Position numbers and translations under genes: made by a program
In this document: one piece after another, positions 18,105 to 27,192 of the stretch
Position numbering within the stretch: position 1 is the first letter of the stretch
How the letters are laid out: every line of letters starts with the position of its first letter
Origin: CAVRGQ01 sp963720785
GTDB lineage: Bacteria > Actinomycetota > Acidimicrobiia > IMCC26256 > DASPTH01
DNA: 64,000 nt
Direction of reading: 5' to 3'
Assembly: GCA_963720785.1 (NCBI GenBank)
Contig: CAVRGQ010000008.1
Location: forward strand, 930,001 to 994,000
Notes under the pieces: generated by a model
What the model saw: the letters and a program-made list of their open reading frames with translations, nothing else
What the model was told of the DNA's origin: nothing
The model's database searches: none

Positions 18105-19298
18105 TCAGGCGGTCGCGGACTCGCCCAGGTACTCGAGCGCGTTCGTGCGCATGACCTGCACGATCTCCGCGTCGGAGAAGGCGTGCAGCTCCTTCACGAA
18201 ATCGGTCGGCTCGGAGAGTCCCTCACCGTGGGGCCAGTCGGACCCGAAGAGCACGCGCTCCACGCCGATCGTGTCGGCGAGCTTGCGCATGTCCTCCTCG
18301 TAGTAGGGCGTGACCCACAGGTTGCGGCGCAGCGTCTCGAGCGGCTCGTCCTCGAACGCCCAGGGCGTCTGGTTGGCCTGCTTGCGCAGGCGCTTCACCA
18401 GGAGGTGGATCCAGTCGGAGCCGTTCTCGACGCTGGCGACTCGCAGCTCGGGGAAGCGGGAGAAGACGCCGCCGACGAGCATGCTGCACACGGTGTCGTG
18501 GATGGCTCGGTCGCTCACGAGCAGACGGCCGAGGACGTCGATCGGGCCGTAGGCCTCGAAGCGCGGGTTCGAGCCCCACGCCGCGGCGATGTGCGCGTTG
18601 TAGCCGCTGTCGGCGAGGTGGAACGAGGCGCCGATGTTGGCGTCGACGAGCGCCTGCCACACGACGTCGTGGCGCGGGTCGCCCAGCGAGTAGCCGTTGC
18701 CGTGGCCGTCGGGCACCGGGGCCGGACGGATGCTCACGATGCGCGCGCCCTTCGACGCCAGGTACTCGACCTCGGCGACCGCGCCGTCGGGATCGGCGAG
18801 CGAGAGCATCGGCGTGGTGATGATGCGGTTCTCGTGCGCGAAGCCCCAGTCGTCCTCGAGCCAGCGGTTGAACGCAGTCACCGTGGCCATCGTGGCGGGG
18901 ACGTCGAAGCGCAGCGCCTGCTCGACACCGCACCCGATGGTGGGGAACATGAACACCTTGTCGAGCTGCTGCTCGTCGAGCACCGGCACGCGGTCGACCG
19001 AGTTGCGGTAGTGCGTCGGGAGCGGCTCGACCTTGGGGAGCGAGCGGGGGTCGACGCCCTCGGGGATCTGGCCGCGGAACAGCGGGTCGAGGCAGCCGGG
19101 CACGATGATCGGGTCGAAGGTGGGGTTGGGCACGAAGCGGAAGTACTCCCGCCCGGCCATGAGGATCGTGTGCGTCCCCTTGGTGAGCACCTGGATGCCC
19201 CGGTTCTTGAAGGCGGGGTCGAGGTGGCGGGTCATCGCGTCCAGCGGCTCGTAGTAGTGCTGGTCGGCGTCGATCGCCCGGAAGGGAAGCTCGGCCAT
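18105..19298 (-). CDS. Amidohydrolase-2 family metal-dependent hydrolase
   Basis: A 397-residue member with AIDADQHYYEPLD at the N terminus, SFHLADSGYN in the barrel and FGSDWPHGEG near the C terminus. It is the first gene of the leftward cluster. The gap upstream (19299-19491) is a divergent promoter region shared with an ABC binding-protein gene. ATG at 19296-19298 is preceded by GAGGAGAGCGATCCC on the minus strand. It resembles 1814-3025 and the truncated copy at 1-116. Substrate unknown. Confidence 0.87.
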   Translation of the reverse strand: MAELPFRAIDADQHYYEPLDAMTRHLDPAFKNRGIQVLTKGTHTILMAGREYFRFVPNPTFDPIIVPGCLDPLFRGQIPEGVDPRSLPKVEPLPTHYRNSVDRVPVLDEQQLDKVFMFPTIGCGVEQALRFDVPATMATVTAFNRWLEDDWGFAHENRIITTPMLSLADPDGAVAEVEYLASKGARIVSIRPAPVPDGHGNGYSLGDPRHDVVWQALVDANIGASFHLADSGYNAHIAAAWGSNPRFEAYGPIDVLGRLLVSDRAIHDTVCSMLVGGVFSRFPELRVASVENGSDWIHLLVKRLRKQANQTPWAFEDEPLETLRRNLWVTPYYEEDMRKLADTIGVERVLFGSDWPHGEGLSEPTDFVKELHAFSDAEIVQVMRTNALEYLGESATA

Positions 19299-19363
19299 GG
19301 GATCGCTCTCCTCGTGGTGGGGGCTGCTCCCGGGCCGTTGCTGGCGCCGGTTCCGGGGGCCGT

Positions 19364-19437
19364 CGAATCATTATGACATTTCGAGGGTCGCCCTGCCATG
19401 GTGCGGTTGACGAAAGATCATACATATGACAATTTGG
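19364..19437. promoter_or_regulatory. Divergent promoter region with two copies of the recurrent operator motif
   Basis: The 193-base gap between divergent genes is AT-richer than its surroundings. CGAATCATTATGACATTTCG (19364-19383) begins CGAA and ends TTCG like the other family sites and contains CATAAT, a good -10 for the leftward amidohydrolase. A second, weaker match runs from CGAAAGATC (19411) to GACAATTTGG (19437) and probably faces the rightward gene at 19492. The rest of the gap shows nothing else clear. Confidence 0.5.
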
Positions 19438-19491
19438 CGCCCCACGGAGCCCGGGACCTGACCCGAGGCCCGATCACGAGGGGGGATCCAC

Positions 19492-20811
19492 GTGTCCAGA
19501 GTGTCCAGGCGCGCCGTCGGCGCGCTCGCAGCACTGGTGGCCATGGCCACCACGCTCGCGGTGCTGCCCGCCACCGGCGGGGCCGCGAACGAGAAGCCGG
19601 CCGCGCCCGAGGTCGGCGTCACCGCCACCGAGATCCACCTCGCGGTCGTCGCCGACGTCGACAACGCCATCGCTCCCGGCATCCTCAAGGGCCAGGTCGA
19701 CGGCGTGAAGGCCGCGGCGCAGTACGTGAACCAGCAGGGCGGCGTCGCCGGCCGGAAGCTGGTGATCGACTTCTACGACTCCAAGCTCAACCCGACCGAG
19801 GCCCGCAACGCCTTCATCAACGCGTGCGACAACGACCTCGCGATGGTGGGCACCGGCACCTTCCTGATCTCGAGCGTCGACGACATCGTCAACTGCAAGG
19901 ACCAGGCGGGACAGGCCATCGGCATCCCCGACATCCCGGGCGTCACCACCGGGACGCTCGAGGCGTGCTCGCCGGTGTCGTTCCCGCTGAACGGCTCGCA
20001 GATCGACTGCTCCACCGCGACGTCGTCGACGCCGACCTACCGCATGCAGGCCGGCGACACGCAGTACCTGGAGAAGAAGTTCGGGCCGCTCAAGGGCCCG
20101 ATGATCGTGAGCTCCGACTCGGCGGCCACGCAGAAGTCGTCGACACTGCTCGGTGTCGCGGCGGAACAGAATGGCATCGACATCACCAACACGGTCGCGA
20201 TGAGCAGCCGGGACCCGCAGACCGCGTACACGCCCGTCATCCAACAGATGAAGAACGACGGCGCCAACTTCTCCTACTCGGGCACGCCGGCCGAGGGGGT
20301 CATCGGGATGCGCAGCGAGGCGCAGCTGCAGGGTCTCACCGACCCGAAGTTCACCTGGGCCTGCCTGCTCAACTGCTACGACAAGAAGATGATCGCGGCC
20401 GGCAGTGCGGTCGACGACACGCACGCGTCGATCGCCTTCCTCCCGTTCGAGGAGGCCAAGTCCAACAAGACCCTGGCGGCCTTCGTCAAGCTCGTGCCGA
20501 AGGACAGCCAGGAGGGCTTCGCGGTGTGGGGCTGGACCGCCACGCTCGCGATGGCCGAGGTGCTGAAGAACGTCGCGGCCGACAAGGGCGTGAACGGCAT
20601 CACCCGCGCCAACGTGCTCGACGGCATCAAGAACTTCCACAGCTTCAACGCCGGTGGCATGTACGCCACCGTCGACATCGGCTCGAAGGTGCCGTCGCCC
20701 TGCTTCGACATGGTGCTGCTCAAGAGCGGCAAGTACACCCGTGAGTACCCGGCGAAGAAGGCCACGTTCGACTGCAAGAAGTCGAACCTCAAGACGCTCC
20801 AGGGCAGCTGA
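19492..20811 (+). CDS. ABC transporter substrate-binding protein, branched-chain amino acid type
   Basis: A 439-residue secreted or cell-surface solute-binding protein of the periplasmic-binding type-1 (LivK-like) class. Residues 1-32 are a signal peptide: basic SRVSRRA, a hydrophobic core, and a cleavage region around PATGGAA, with no lipobox cysteine. The mature part shows the family start EIHLAVVADVDN...GILKGQVDGVKAAAQYVNQQ. GTG start at 19492 with GAGGGGGGATCC upstream. No permease or ATPase gene is adjacent, so partners must lie elsewhere. Such orphan binding proteins in actinobacterial lipid clusters are thought to bind hydrophobic acids (inference). Confidence 0.88.
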   Translation: MSRVSRRAVGALAALVAMATTLAVLPATGGAANEKPAAPEVGVTATEIHLAVVADVDNAIAPGILKGQVDGVKAAAQYVNQQGGVAGRKLVIDFYDSKLNPTEARNAFINACDNDLAMVGTGTFLISSVDDIVNCKDQAGQAIGIPDIPGVTTGTLEACSPVSFPLNGSQIDCSTATSSTPTYRMQAGDTQYLEKKFGPLKGPMIVSSDSAATQKSSTLLGVAAEQNGIDITNTVAMSSRDPQTAYTPVIQQMKNDGANFSYSGTPAEGVIGMRSEAQLQGLTDPKFTWACLLNCYDKKMIAAGSAVDDTHASIAFLPFEEAKSNKTLAAFVKLVPKDSQEGFAVWGWTATLAMAEVLKNVAADKGVNGITRANVLDGIKNFHSFNAGGMYATVDIGSKVPSPCFDMVLLKSGKYTREYPAKKATFDCKKSNLKTLQGS

Positions 20812-20840
20812 GCCCCGGCGTCACCTCGACACCACTGCAC

Positions 20841-20875
20841 GCGAACGGCCGGCCCGCGAGGGCCGGCCGTTTCGC
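20841..20875 (+). terminator. Intrinsic-type terminator after the ABC binding-protein gene
   Basis: A 12-bp perfect GC-rich stem (AACGGCCGGCCC at 20844-20855, complement at 20860-20871) closed by a GCGA tetraloop and extended by GCG/CGC around a bulged T. It begins about 30 bases after the stop at 20811. The T tract is short (TTT), as is common in high-GC actinobacteria. Confidence 0.8.
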
Positions 20876-20912
20876 GTAGGTTGCCAGCGCCCCGAGACCC
20901 GAGAGGTGGACG

Positions 20913-21989
20913 ATGAGCGGACCCGAGCTGGGCGACACCCCCTGGCGGCGCAGCCCCGAGGAGTTGCAGGCCGGCCTGACCCGGTGGGCCGAGGCGCTCC
21001 GCGGCGCGCACGCGACCATCAGCGACTTCCGCGTACCGCAGAGCGGGATGGCCAACGACACCATCCTCTTCCACCTCGACGGCGAGCCGCTGGTCGCCCG
21101 CCTCTCCCCCTCGCTCGCCGCGCCGTACCCGACGTTCCCGCAGTACGACCTGCACCTGCAGCGCGACGTGATGGAACTGGTGTGGACGAAGACCGACGTG
21201 CCGGTACCCGAGGTCGTGCACCTCGAGGAGGTCGACCGCTGGCTCGGCGTGCCGTTCCTCGTCGTGCGCCAGATCGAGGGAGAGGTGCCGTCCGACAACC
21301 CGAACTACCTCACCGACCAGGAGGGCTGGTTCCTCCGCGGCTCGGTCGCCGACCATCGAAGGTTCGAGGAATCGACCATCGAGGTGCTCACGCACCTGCA
21401 CACGATCCCCGACGACGACGCTGCCGCCTTCCTCCGGCCGGGCACGGCGGGCGGGACCGCGCTCGAACGGCAGCTCTCCTACCAGCGCTCGTACTACGAC
21501 TGGGCGCGTGAGGGGCGCGACCTGCCGCTGATGGAGCGGGCGCACGCCGAGTTGAGCGAGAAGCTACCGGCCAACGACAGCAGCGTCCTGAACTGGGGCG
21601 ACAGCCGTCCCGGCAACATCATCTACCGCGACTTCGTGCCGGCCGGGATCCTCGACTGGGAAATGGCGACGGTCGGGCCGCGCGAAGTCGACGTCGCGTG
21701 GACCACGTTCTTCCAGAAGATGTTCGGGTGGATGTCGGCGATGGGCGGCAAGGAAGTCCCCGCCATGTTCGACACCGTCGAGACCGCGGCGACCTACGAA
21801 CGACTGTCGGGCGTCCCCCTCGACGACCTGCGCTGGTACGAGGCGTTCTGCGGATACCGAATGGCGATCATCCTGCTACGCATGAGCCTGCGCGCCGTCG
21901 CGCACGGCATCGGCCAGGAGCCAGACGACCCCAACTGGCTCATCATGTTCGTGCCCCTGATGGAGCAGCTGCTCGCGGAAGTCCCCTAG
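20913..21989 (+). CDS. Phosphotransferase-fold (APH/kinase-like) family protein
   Basis: A 358-residue protein of the aminoglycoside-phosphotransferase/choline-kinase fold. The catalytic loop is NWGDSRPGNIIY and the metal-binding loop is GILDWEMATVG. The histidine normally preceding GD is Trp here, while the catalytic Asp and Asn are retained. These proteins often accompany acyl-CoA dehydrogenases (the ACAD10/11 N-terminal domain is the same fold and phosphorylates 4-hydroxyacyl-CoAs), which suggests a hydroxy-acid kinase role (inference). RBS GAGAGGTGG precedes the ATG. Its TAG stop overlaps the stop of the convergent acyl-CoA dehydrogenase gene (CTAG). Confidence 0.8.
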   Translation: MSGPELGDTPWRRSPEELQAGLTRWAEALRGAHATISDFRVPQSGMANDTILFHLDGEPLVARLSPSLAAPYPTFPQYDLHLQRDVMELVWTKTDVPVPEVVHLEEVDRWLGVPFLVVRQIEGEVPSDNPNYLTDQEGWFLRGSVADHRRFEESTIEVLTHLHTIPDDDAAAFLRPGTAGGTALERQLSYQRSYYDWAREGRDLPLMERAHAELSEKLPANDSSVLNWGDSRPGNIIYRDFVPAGILDWEMATVGPREVDVAWTTFFQKMFGWMSAMGGKEVPAMFDTVETAATYERLSGVPLDDLRWYEAFCGYRMAIILLRMSLRAVAHGIGQEPDDPNWLIMFVPLMEQLLAEVP

Positions 21990-23236
21990 CCGACCTTGCC
22001 GGACCAGTTGCGGGAGTCGCGCACGACCTCGGAGAAGGGCTTGGTCTGGTCGAAGCTGGGCTCCCGCGGGAGGCCGAGCACGCGCTCGCCGATGCCGTTG
22101 CGCTGCATCTCGTTGGTGCCTGCGGCAATGGAGACCATGCGTCCGTTGAGGTAGTTGATCGCGGCCTGGCGGCCCTTCTCGTCGCCGGGCGTCCACGACA
22201 GCGCCCGTGACCCGCCGATGAGCACACCCTGCTGGCCACGGATGGGCTGGAAGGTGCCCATCGCGAGCTTGCCGTACGCGGCGATTGCCGGCGCGGGTCG
22301 GTCGGGGCTGCGCAGGCGGGCGCCGATGCGTCGACCGAGGTGGTACTGCGCCCAGTCGAGGACGTGCGCCTTCGCGATCGCCTGACGAGCGAGGGGATCG
22401 TCGAGGCGGTGCACCTTCGCGGCGAGCGCCACCATGTCGGGCGCCACGCGCCGCGGCTCACCGGCCGAACCCGACATGCCCGCGCCGCGCTCGTAGATCA
22501 GCATCGTCTGCGTGACCGACCAACCCTGGCCGACCTCACCGAGCACGTAGCTCGCGGGGATCGACACGTCGTCGAGGAACTCTTCGCAGAAGCCTGCGGC
22601 GCCGTCGATCTGCTCGATGCGGTTGATGGTGACGCCCGGTGCGTCAGTTGGTACGACGAACCACGTGAGGCCGCGGTGCTTGGGCACGTCCCAGTCGGTG
22701 CGGGCGAGGCACATCGCCCAGTCGGCGTAGTACGCGCCGGTGCTCCAGATCTTCGACCCGTTGAGTACGTAGTGGTCGCCGTCCTTGACCGCGCTGGTGC
22801 GGATGCCCGCGAGATCGGAGCCCGCTTCCGGCTCCGAATAGAACTGGCACCAGATCTCCTCACCCGAGAGGATCTTCGGCAGGTGCTCGGCCTTGAGCTC
22901 CTCGGTGCCGTGCTCGAGGATCGAGCGCCCGATCGGTCCGAAGGTCACGGCGCCGGCGCCGCCGAAATCGGGCGTGACGTAGCCGGAGGCCTCCTGCGCG
23001 AACACCTGCTCGTGCGCGGGCGACAGGCCGCGACCGCCGTACTCCTTCGGGTACGAGATGCCGGCGAAGCCCGCGTCGAACAGCTTCCGCTGCAACACGC
23101 GCGCCGCGGCGATCTCCTCGGGGCTCACGTTCTCGGTGCGCGCACCCCGGCCCTCGACGGGCGGCGCGGGTACGAGGTTCGCCTCGATCCAGGCGCGCGC
23201 GTCGGCGCGGAAGTCGTCGATGGAGATGTCGGTCAC
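21986..23236 (-). CDS. Acyl-CoA dehydrogenase, large partner of a pair
   Basis: A 416-residue acyl-CoA dehydrogenase with FYSEPEAGSDLAG, NGSKIWSTGAYYADWAMCLAR and the C-terminal SIAAGTNEMQRNGIGERVLG. It is very similar in organisation to 3018-4289. GTG at 23234-23236 shares GTGA with the stop of the smaller dehydrogenase gene upstream, so the two are probably co-translated subunits of one heteromeric enzyme, as in steroid FadE pairs (inference). It ends in a tail-to-tail stop overlap with the phosphotransferase gene. Confidence 0.9.
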   Translation of the reverse strand: MTDISIDDFRADARAWIEANLVPAPPVEGRGARTENVSPEEIAAARVLQRKLFDAGFAGISYPKEYGGRGLSPAHEQVFAQEASGYVTPDFGGAGAVTFGPIGRSILEHGTEELKAEHLPKILSGEEIWCQFYSEPEAGSDLAGIRTSAVKDGDHYVLNGSKIWSTGAYYADWAMCLARTDWDVPKHRGLTWFVVPTDAPGVTINRIEQIDGAAGFCEEFLDDVSIPASYVLGEVGQGWSVTQTMLIYERGAGMSGSAGEPRRVAPDMVALAAKVHRLDDPLARQAIAKAHVLDWAQYHLGRRIGARLRSPDRPAPAIAAYGKLAMGTFQPIRGQQGVLIGGSRALSWTPGDEKGRQAAINYLNGRMVSIAAGTNEMQRNGIGERVLGLPREPSFDQTKPFSEVVRDSRNWSGKVG

Positions 23237-24367
23237 TGTGCGCTCCCGATGCCGGCGAGCACGCAGATGTGCTCGCGGTGCCATGCCGCGTCGCCGAACT
23301 GTTCGGCGCCGGTGGTGATGCGGCGGTAGAAGAGGTGCTGGTCGTGCTCCCACGTGAAGCTGATGCCGCCGAACACCTGGAAGCATGCCTGCGCGTGGTC
23401 CATGGCCGCATCGGCCACGAACGCCTTGGCCTGACTCGCGGCCTGGGCGGCGTGCGGGTCGCCCTCGCCCGCCTGCCGGGCCGCCGCCAGCGCGACGGCC
23501 TTGCTCACCTCGAGCATCGTCGACGTGTCGGCCAGCAGGTGCTTGATCGCCTGGAACGAACCGATCGGCCGACCGAACGCGATGCGCTGCTTCGCGTAGT
23601 CGACCGTCATCTCGAACTCCTGGTGCATCGCGCCGACGCACTCCGCGACGGTGAGCACGGTTGCGAGCGCGAGCAACTGCTCGGCGAGCGCGCGGTCGCC
23701 GACCGTGCCGACGAGCGCGGATGCGGGCACCGCCGCGTCCGTGAACGTGACGTCGGCGTAGCGACGCGACACGTCGAGGCCGTCGACCGGGGCGAACGAC
23801 ACTGCGGCTGCGCCGGGCGCGACGAGCAGCTGCGCGGGACCGTCGGGGGTGGCTGCGCTCACGAGCAACCATGCGCTCGCGTCGGCGTCCTCCACCATCA
23901 CCGCGGTGCCGGAGAGCGTCCAACCGTCGCCGGCGGCGCGGGCCTCGACGACGCCGTCGAGCGCGGGGGCGCCGCTGAGGTCGCCGACGATCCATGCGCC
24001 GGGCGCCTCGCCGTTCACGAGGGCAGGCAGCGCCTCGGCGCGCTGGGTGTCGGTGCCGGCCGTGGCGATCGCGCAGGCCACCACGTTGGCGCCGACGAAA
24101 CCGACGGGCTGCAGCAACCGGCCGCGGGTGTAGGCCACCAGCGCGGCGTCGAGCACGCCGTTGCCGGAGACGCTGCCGCCGCCGTGCTCCTCGGGAACCA
24201 CCAGGGAGAACCAGCCGAGCTCGGCGGCCTGGCGCCGGTACGCCGCGGCGAACGCGGCGTCGTCGAACGCGCGCTCGACGCAGCTTCGCGATGGGGAAGG
24301 TGTCGTCGGCGAAGCGGGCCGCCGCGTCGACCAGCACCTGCTGGTCGGTGCTCAGATCCTCGTCCAT
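23233..24367 (-). CDS. Acyl-CoA dehydrogenase, small partner of a pair (frameshift near N terminus)
   Basis: About 377 residues. The start MDEDLSTDQQVLVDAAARFA and the main part (VVPEEHGGGSVSGNGVLDAA onward, with RIAFGRPIGSFQAIKH and VFGGISFTWEHDQHLFYRR) lie in different frames. Near 24286-24293 one extra base appears present, and removing it restores ERAFDDAAFAAAYRRQAAEL. ATG at 24365-24367. It pairs with the large dehydrogenase downstream by a GTGA overlap. Both halves are well conserved, so the break may be sequence error. Confidence 0.8.
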
Positions 24368-24388
24368 TGGTCCCTCTCTGCTTGTCGA

Positions 24389-25216
24389 CTACTGGTGCTC
24401 GAAACGGGCGTCGCGTTCGCGCGCCGCCGCGGCGACGCCCTTCTCGCGCAGCGCCTTCGAGTACTCCTGCACCTCGGGCGCAAGATGCGCCAGGGTGTCG
24501 TTCATCGCCGCGACCATCTGCATCTGGTTGCGGCCCATCATGTCGACGCCGAGGTTCACGATCCGCTTGTTGTAGACGAGCAGGTCGTGCGGGATCTCGG
24601 CGATGTGCTCGGCGAGCGCCATCACGCGCGCCTCGAGCAGGTCGGCGGGCACCGACTCGAGCGCGAGGCCGATGCGCGCGGCCTCCTCGCCGGAGATGGT
24701 GTCGCCGGTGAGGAGCAGGCGCTTCGACTGCTGCACGCCCGCGTGGTACAGCCACATGTGGGTGGGCGGCGAGCCCATCGAGCGCACCGGCGGGAACCCG
24801 ATCTGCGCGTCGTCGGCCATCACCACGAGGTCGCAGTGCAGGGCGAGGTCGCTGCCGCCCGCGATGCAGTACCCGTGCACCTGGGCGATCACCGGGATGC
24901 GGCAATTCCAGATCTGACCCCAGAGGTTCCCGTAGGACGCGGTGAGGGTGACGTGCTCCTCCACCGTGCGCGGCGCCAGGTACTCGCGCGCTTCCTTGTT
25001 GGGGTTGATGTCGTAGCCGGCGCAGAACGACGGGCCCGCGCCGCGCAGCACGATCACCCGCGCCTCGCCGTCGCGCTCGGCGTCGTGCACCGCCTCGACG
25101 ATCTCGCGCTGCAGCGTGGTGTTCAGCGCGTTGCGCTTCTCGGGGCGGTTGAGCGTGATGCGCTCGACGTACCCGATGCGTTCGACGGCGACGGTCTCGT
25201 ACTCGCGGCCGGCCAT
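24389..25216 (-). CDS. Enoyl-CoA hydratase/isomerase family protein
   Basis: A 275-residue crotonase with SFCAGYDINP and QVHGYCIAGGSDLALHCDLV as oxyanion-hole segments and FPPVRSMGSPPTHMWLYHAG in the active-site region. ATG at 25214-25216 is chosen over an upstream in-frame ATG because GGGGGAG lies six bases before it and the family homology starts here. It is divergent from the hydratase at 25314, sharing the 97-base control region that contains an operator-like site at 25261-25281. Confidence 0.9.
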   Translation of the reverse strand: MAGREYETVAVERIGYVERITLNRPEKRNALNTTLQREIVEAVHDAERDGEARVIVLRGAGPSFCAGYDINPNKEAREYLAPRTVEEHVTLTASYGNLWGQIWNCRIPVIAQVHGYCIAGGSDLALHCDLVVMADDAQIGFPPVRSMGSPPTHMWLYHAGVQQSKRLLLTGDTISGEEAARIGLALESVPADLLEARVMALAEHIAEIPHDLLVYNKRIVNLGVDMMGRNQMQMVAAMNDTLAHLAPEVQEYSKALREKGVAAAARERDARFEHQ

Positions 25217-25260
25217 GTGTGCTCCCCCTGCGCCGTCACGTGAAGCGGCGCGCGGCGGAT

Positions 25261-25281
25261 GGTATACCTCTAGATGTTTGG
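25261..25281. promoter_or_regulatory. Operator-like site between divergent hydratase genes
   Basis: The site reads GTATACCTCTAGATGTTTGG from 25262, and the core ATACCTCTAGAYGTTT is shared with 53331-53351. The centre CTAG and the ATGTTTGG arm match the recurrent palindrome family, while the other arm is degenerate and contains TATACC, a plausible -10 for the leftward gene. It lies 33 bases before the rightward hydratase ATG. Confidence 0.55.
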
Positions 25282-25313
25282 AGCCGCAAGACGCGCCCTG
25301 AGAGGATCCCTGC

Positions 25314-26117
25314 ATGACGTACGAGACGATCATCTACGAGGTCGAGGGCCGCAGCGCCGTCATCACCTTCAACCGCCCCGAGCGGCTGAACGCGATCAAC
25401 GAGCAGATGATCCACGAGCTGAACGCCGCGTACGCGCAGGCCGAGGGCGACGACGAGATCTGGACCATCATCGTCGCAGCCAACGGGCGGGCGTTCTGCT
25501 CCGGCGCCGACGTCGAGAAGGTGCCGGAGGACGGCAAGGCGCCGCACGAGGGCAAGTACCTCTCGCAGTACAAGGAGTGGGAGGCACCCCAGGAGGCGAC
25601 CCACCCCTTCCGCACGATGGCCAAGCCGATGATCGTCGCGGTGAACGGCATCTGCTGCGGCGCGGGCATGGACCTCGTCACCTGCGGCGACATCGCCATC
25701 GCGTCCGACGACGTGCAGTTCTTCGACCCGCACGTGAGCATCGGCCTCGTGTCGGGCCGCGAGATCGTGCGCGTCGCGCGGCGGCTCCCCTACGGCGTGG
25801 CGATGCGGATGGGGATGGTCGGCAAGCACGAGCGCATGGGCGCCGAGCGCGCCTACCAGCTCGGCTTCGTCACCGAGGTGGTGCCGCGCGACCAGTTGCT
25901 CGCCCGGGCCAAGGAGGTCGCGGAGCTGATCAACCGCAACGCTCCCATCGCAGTGCGGGGCACACGCCTCGCGGTGATGAAGGGCCTCGACCTGCCGCTC
26001 CACGAGGCGGAGATCCTCGCCGAGACGTTCCGCGAGCGGAACCTCCACACCCAGGACTCGCTCGAGGGCCCGAAGGCCTTCATGGAGAAGCGCGACCCCG
26101 TCTGGAAGGGCGAGTAA
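25314..26117 (+). CDS. Enoyl-CoA hydratase/isomerase family protein
   Basis: A 267-residue crotonase. AFCSGADVEKVPED and AVNGICCGAGMDLVTCGDIA are the oxyanion segments, and FFDPHVSIGLVSGREIVRVAR resembles that of the hydratase at 14687-15496. ATG at 25314 with GAGAGGATCC upstream. It is a single-gene unit on the plus strand, ending before a strong convergent hairpin at 26131-26182. Confidence 0.9.
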   Translation: MTYETIIYEVEGRSAVITFNRPERLNAINEQMIHELNAAYAQAEGDDEIWTIIVAANGRAFCSGADVEKVPEDGKAPHEGKYLSQYKEWEAPQEATHPFRTMAKPMIVAVNGICCGAGMDLVTCGDIAIASDDVQFFDPHVSIGLVSGREIVRVARRLPYGVAMRMGMVGKHERMGAERAYQLGFVTEVVPRDQLLARAKEVAELINRNAPIAVRGTRLAVMKGLDLPLHEAEILAETFRERNLHTQDSLEGPKAFMEKRDPVWKGE

Positions 26118-26130
26118 CCCCTCACCCGAT

Positions 26131-26182
26131 CGTTTTGGCGTCACCTCGCGCCGCTATAGCGACGGCGGGTGACGCCAAAACG
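26131..26182. terminator. Long hairpin between convergent genes
   Basis: Perfect 15-bp arms (CGTTTTGGCGTCACC at 26131-26145, complement at 26168-26182) with a 22-nt loop centred on the palindrome CGCTATAGCG (26152-26161). It lies between the stops of the rightward hydratase and the leftward operon, so it probably terminates transcription from both sides. Confidence 0.75.
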
Positions 26183-26197
26183 GAAGCGGTGGAGCCG

Positions 26198-27192
26198 TCA
26201 GGCGCTGGCGTAGCGGGAGGCTTCGAACCAGCCTCGTGCTCGGCCGTCGTTGGAGTCGGTCCAGGTGGACACGCGGGCCTCGACGAGGTGGCGCCAGTAG
26301 AGCCAGTGCTCGGGCACCTCGCAGGTGTGGGCCATGTCGAACTGCACGCTCGGGCCGACCGGCGTCATGTCGACCTCGATGCGCTCACCGTCGGGCGTCT
26401 CGAACACCAGGTGCACGGGTGCGACGCTCGCGTGGGCGTCGTCGAGACTGATGTCGCCCTCGACGCACGCGAGGCGCACGAGTTCGTCGCCGTGCTCGCG
26501 CACGTAGCCACCGACACGCGGCACCGGGCTGGCCGGCGCGCCGACGAAGTAGAGCTCGCGGCCCTCGCCCTGCAGGTCGCCGATGAGGAAGCCGATGCGC
26601 CAGTCGCGCGGTCCCCACGACTTGTCGCGGTGCGCACCGGCACGCACGGGGAACGAGCGGTCCCCCACCGTCACCGTGCCGGTCGCGGTCAACGGCTGCT
26701 CGAAGCGGCCGATCGGGTGCGTGGTCTTCGCGGTGTCGTGCTCGGAGTGGCCCGAGCCGTGGACGTCGCCGGCGGCGCGGTACTCGAGATCGATGCTGAA
26801 CGGCACCCGCCGCCCCGAGTCGGGGCCGGAGCGCACCAGCCCCGCGGCCTCGAACGTGAACCGACCCCTGGCGAACGGCTCGTCGTCAGCACGGACGCGA
26901 ACGAGATCGCCCACTGGTCGTAGGCCACCCCGCGCGAGAAGTCGAACCCGTCCCACGCGAGGCGCGACTCCTCCACCGTGACCCAAGCCCCTCCATCGGG
27001 GCCGTCGACATGGAGGAAGCACCACAGCATCGCCCGGCGCTGGTTGGGCAGCACGCCGACGCGGAAGGTGCACGCGGGCCCGCCGTCGAGGTCGACGAAC
27101 GAGAAGAACCACGACTCGTTCCACGACCAGTCGGCCGGGTCGTGCGCGTGCAGTTGCTCGTCAACCGGTGAGAAGCCCGCGAAGTCGACCAT
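26198..27192 (-). CDS. Uncharacterised protein, possibly CrtC/AttH-like beta-barrel family (frameshifted)
   Basis: About 331 residues once one missing base near 26893-26900 is allowed for. The N-terminal part (WSWNESWFFSFVDLDGGPAC, LAWDGFDFSRGVAYDQWAIS) and C-terminal part (GAHRDKSWGPRDWRIGFLIG, LYFVGAPA) are beta-rich and tryptophan-rich. This is reminiscent of the CrtC/hydroxyneurosporene-synthase-like barrel proteins, but I cannot assign a function. ATG at 27190-27192 overlaps the KAS III-like stop (TGATG). It is the last gene of the selenoprotein operon. Confidence 0.6.

Noticed and set aside
20841..20875. Riboswitch or attenuator before the phosphotransferase gene
   Set aside because: It is a simple GC stem with a GNRA loop directly after a stop codon; terminator explains it fully.
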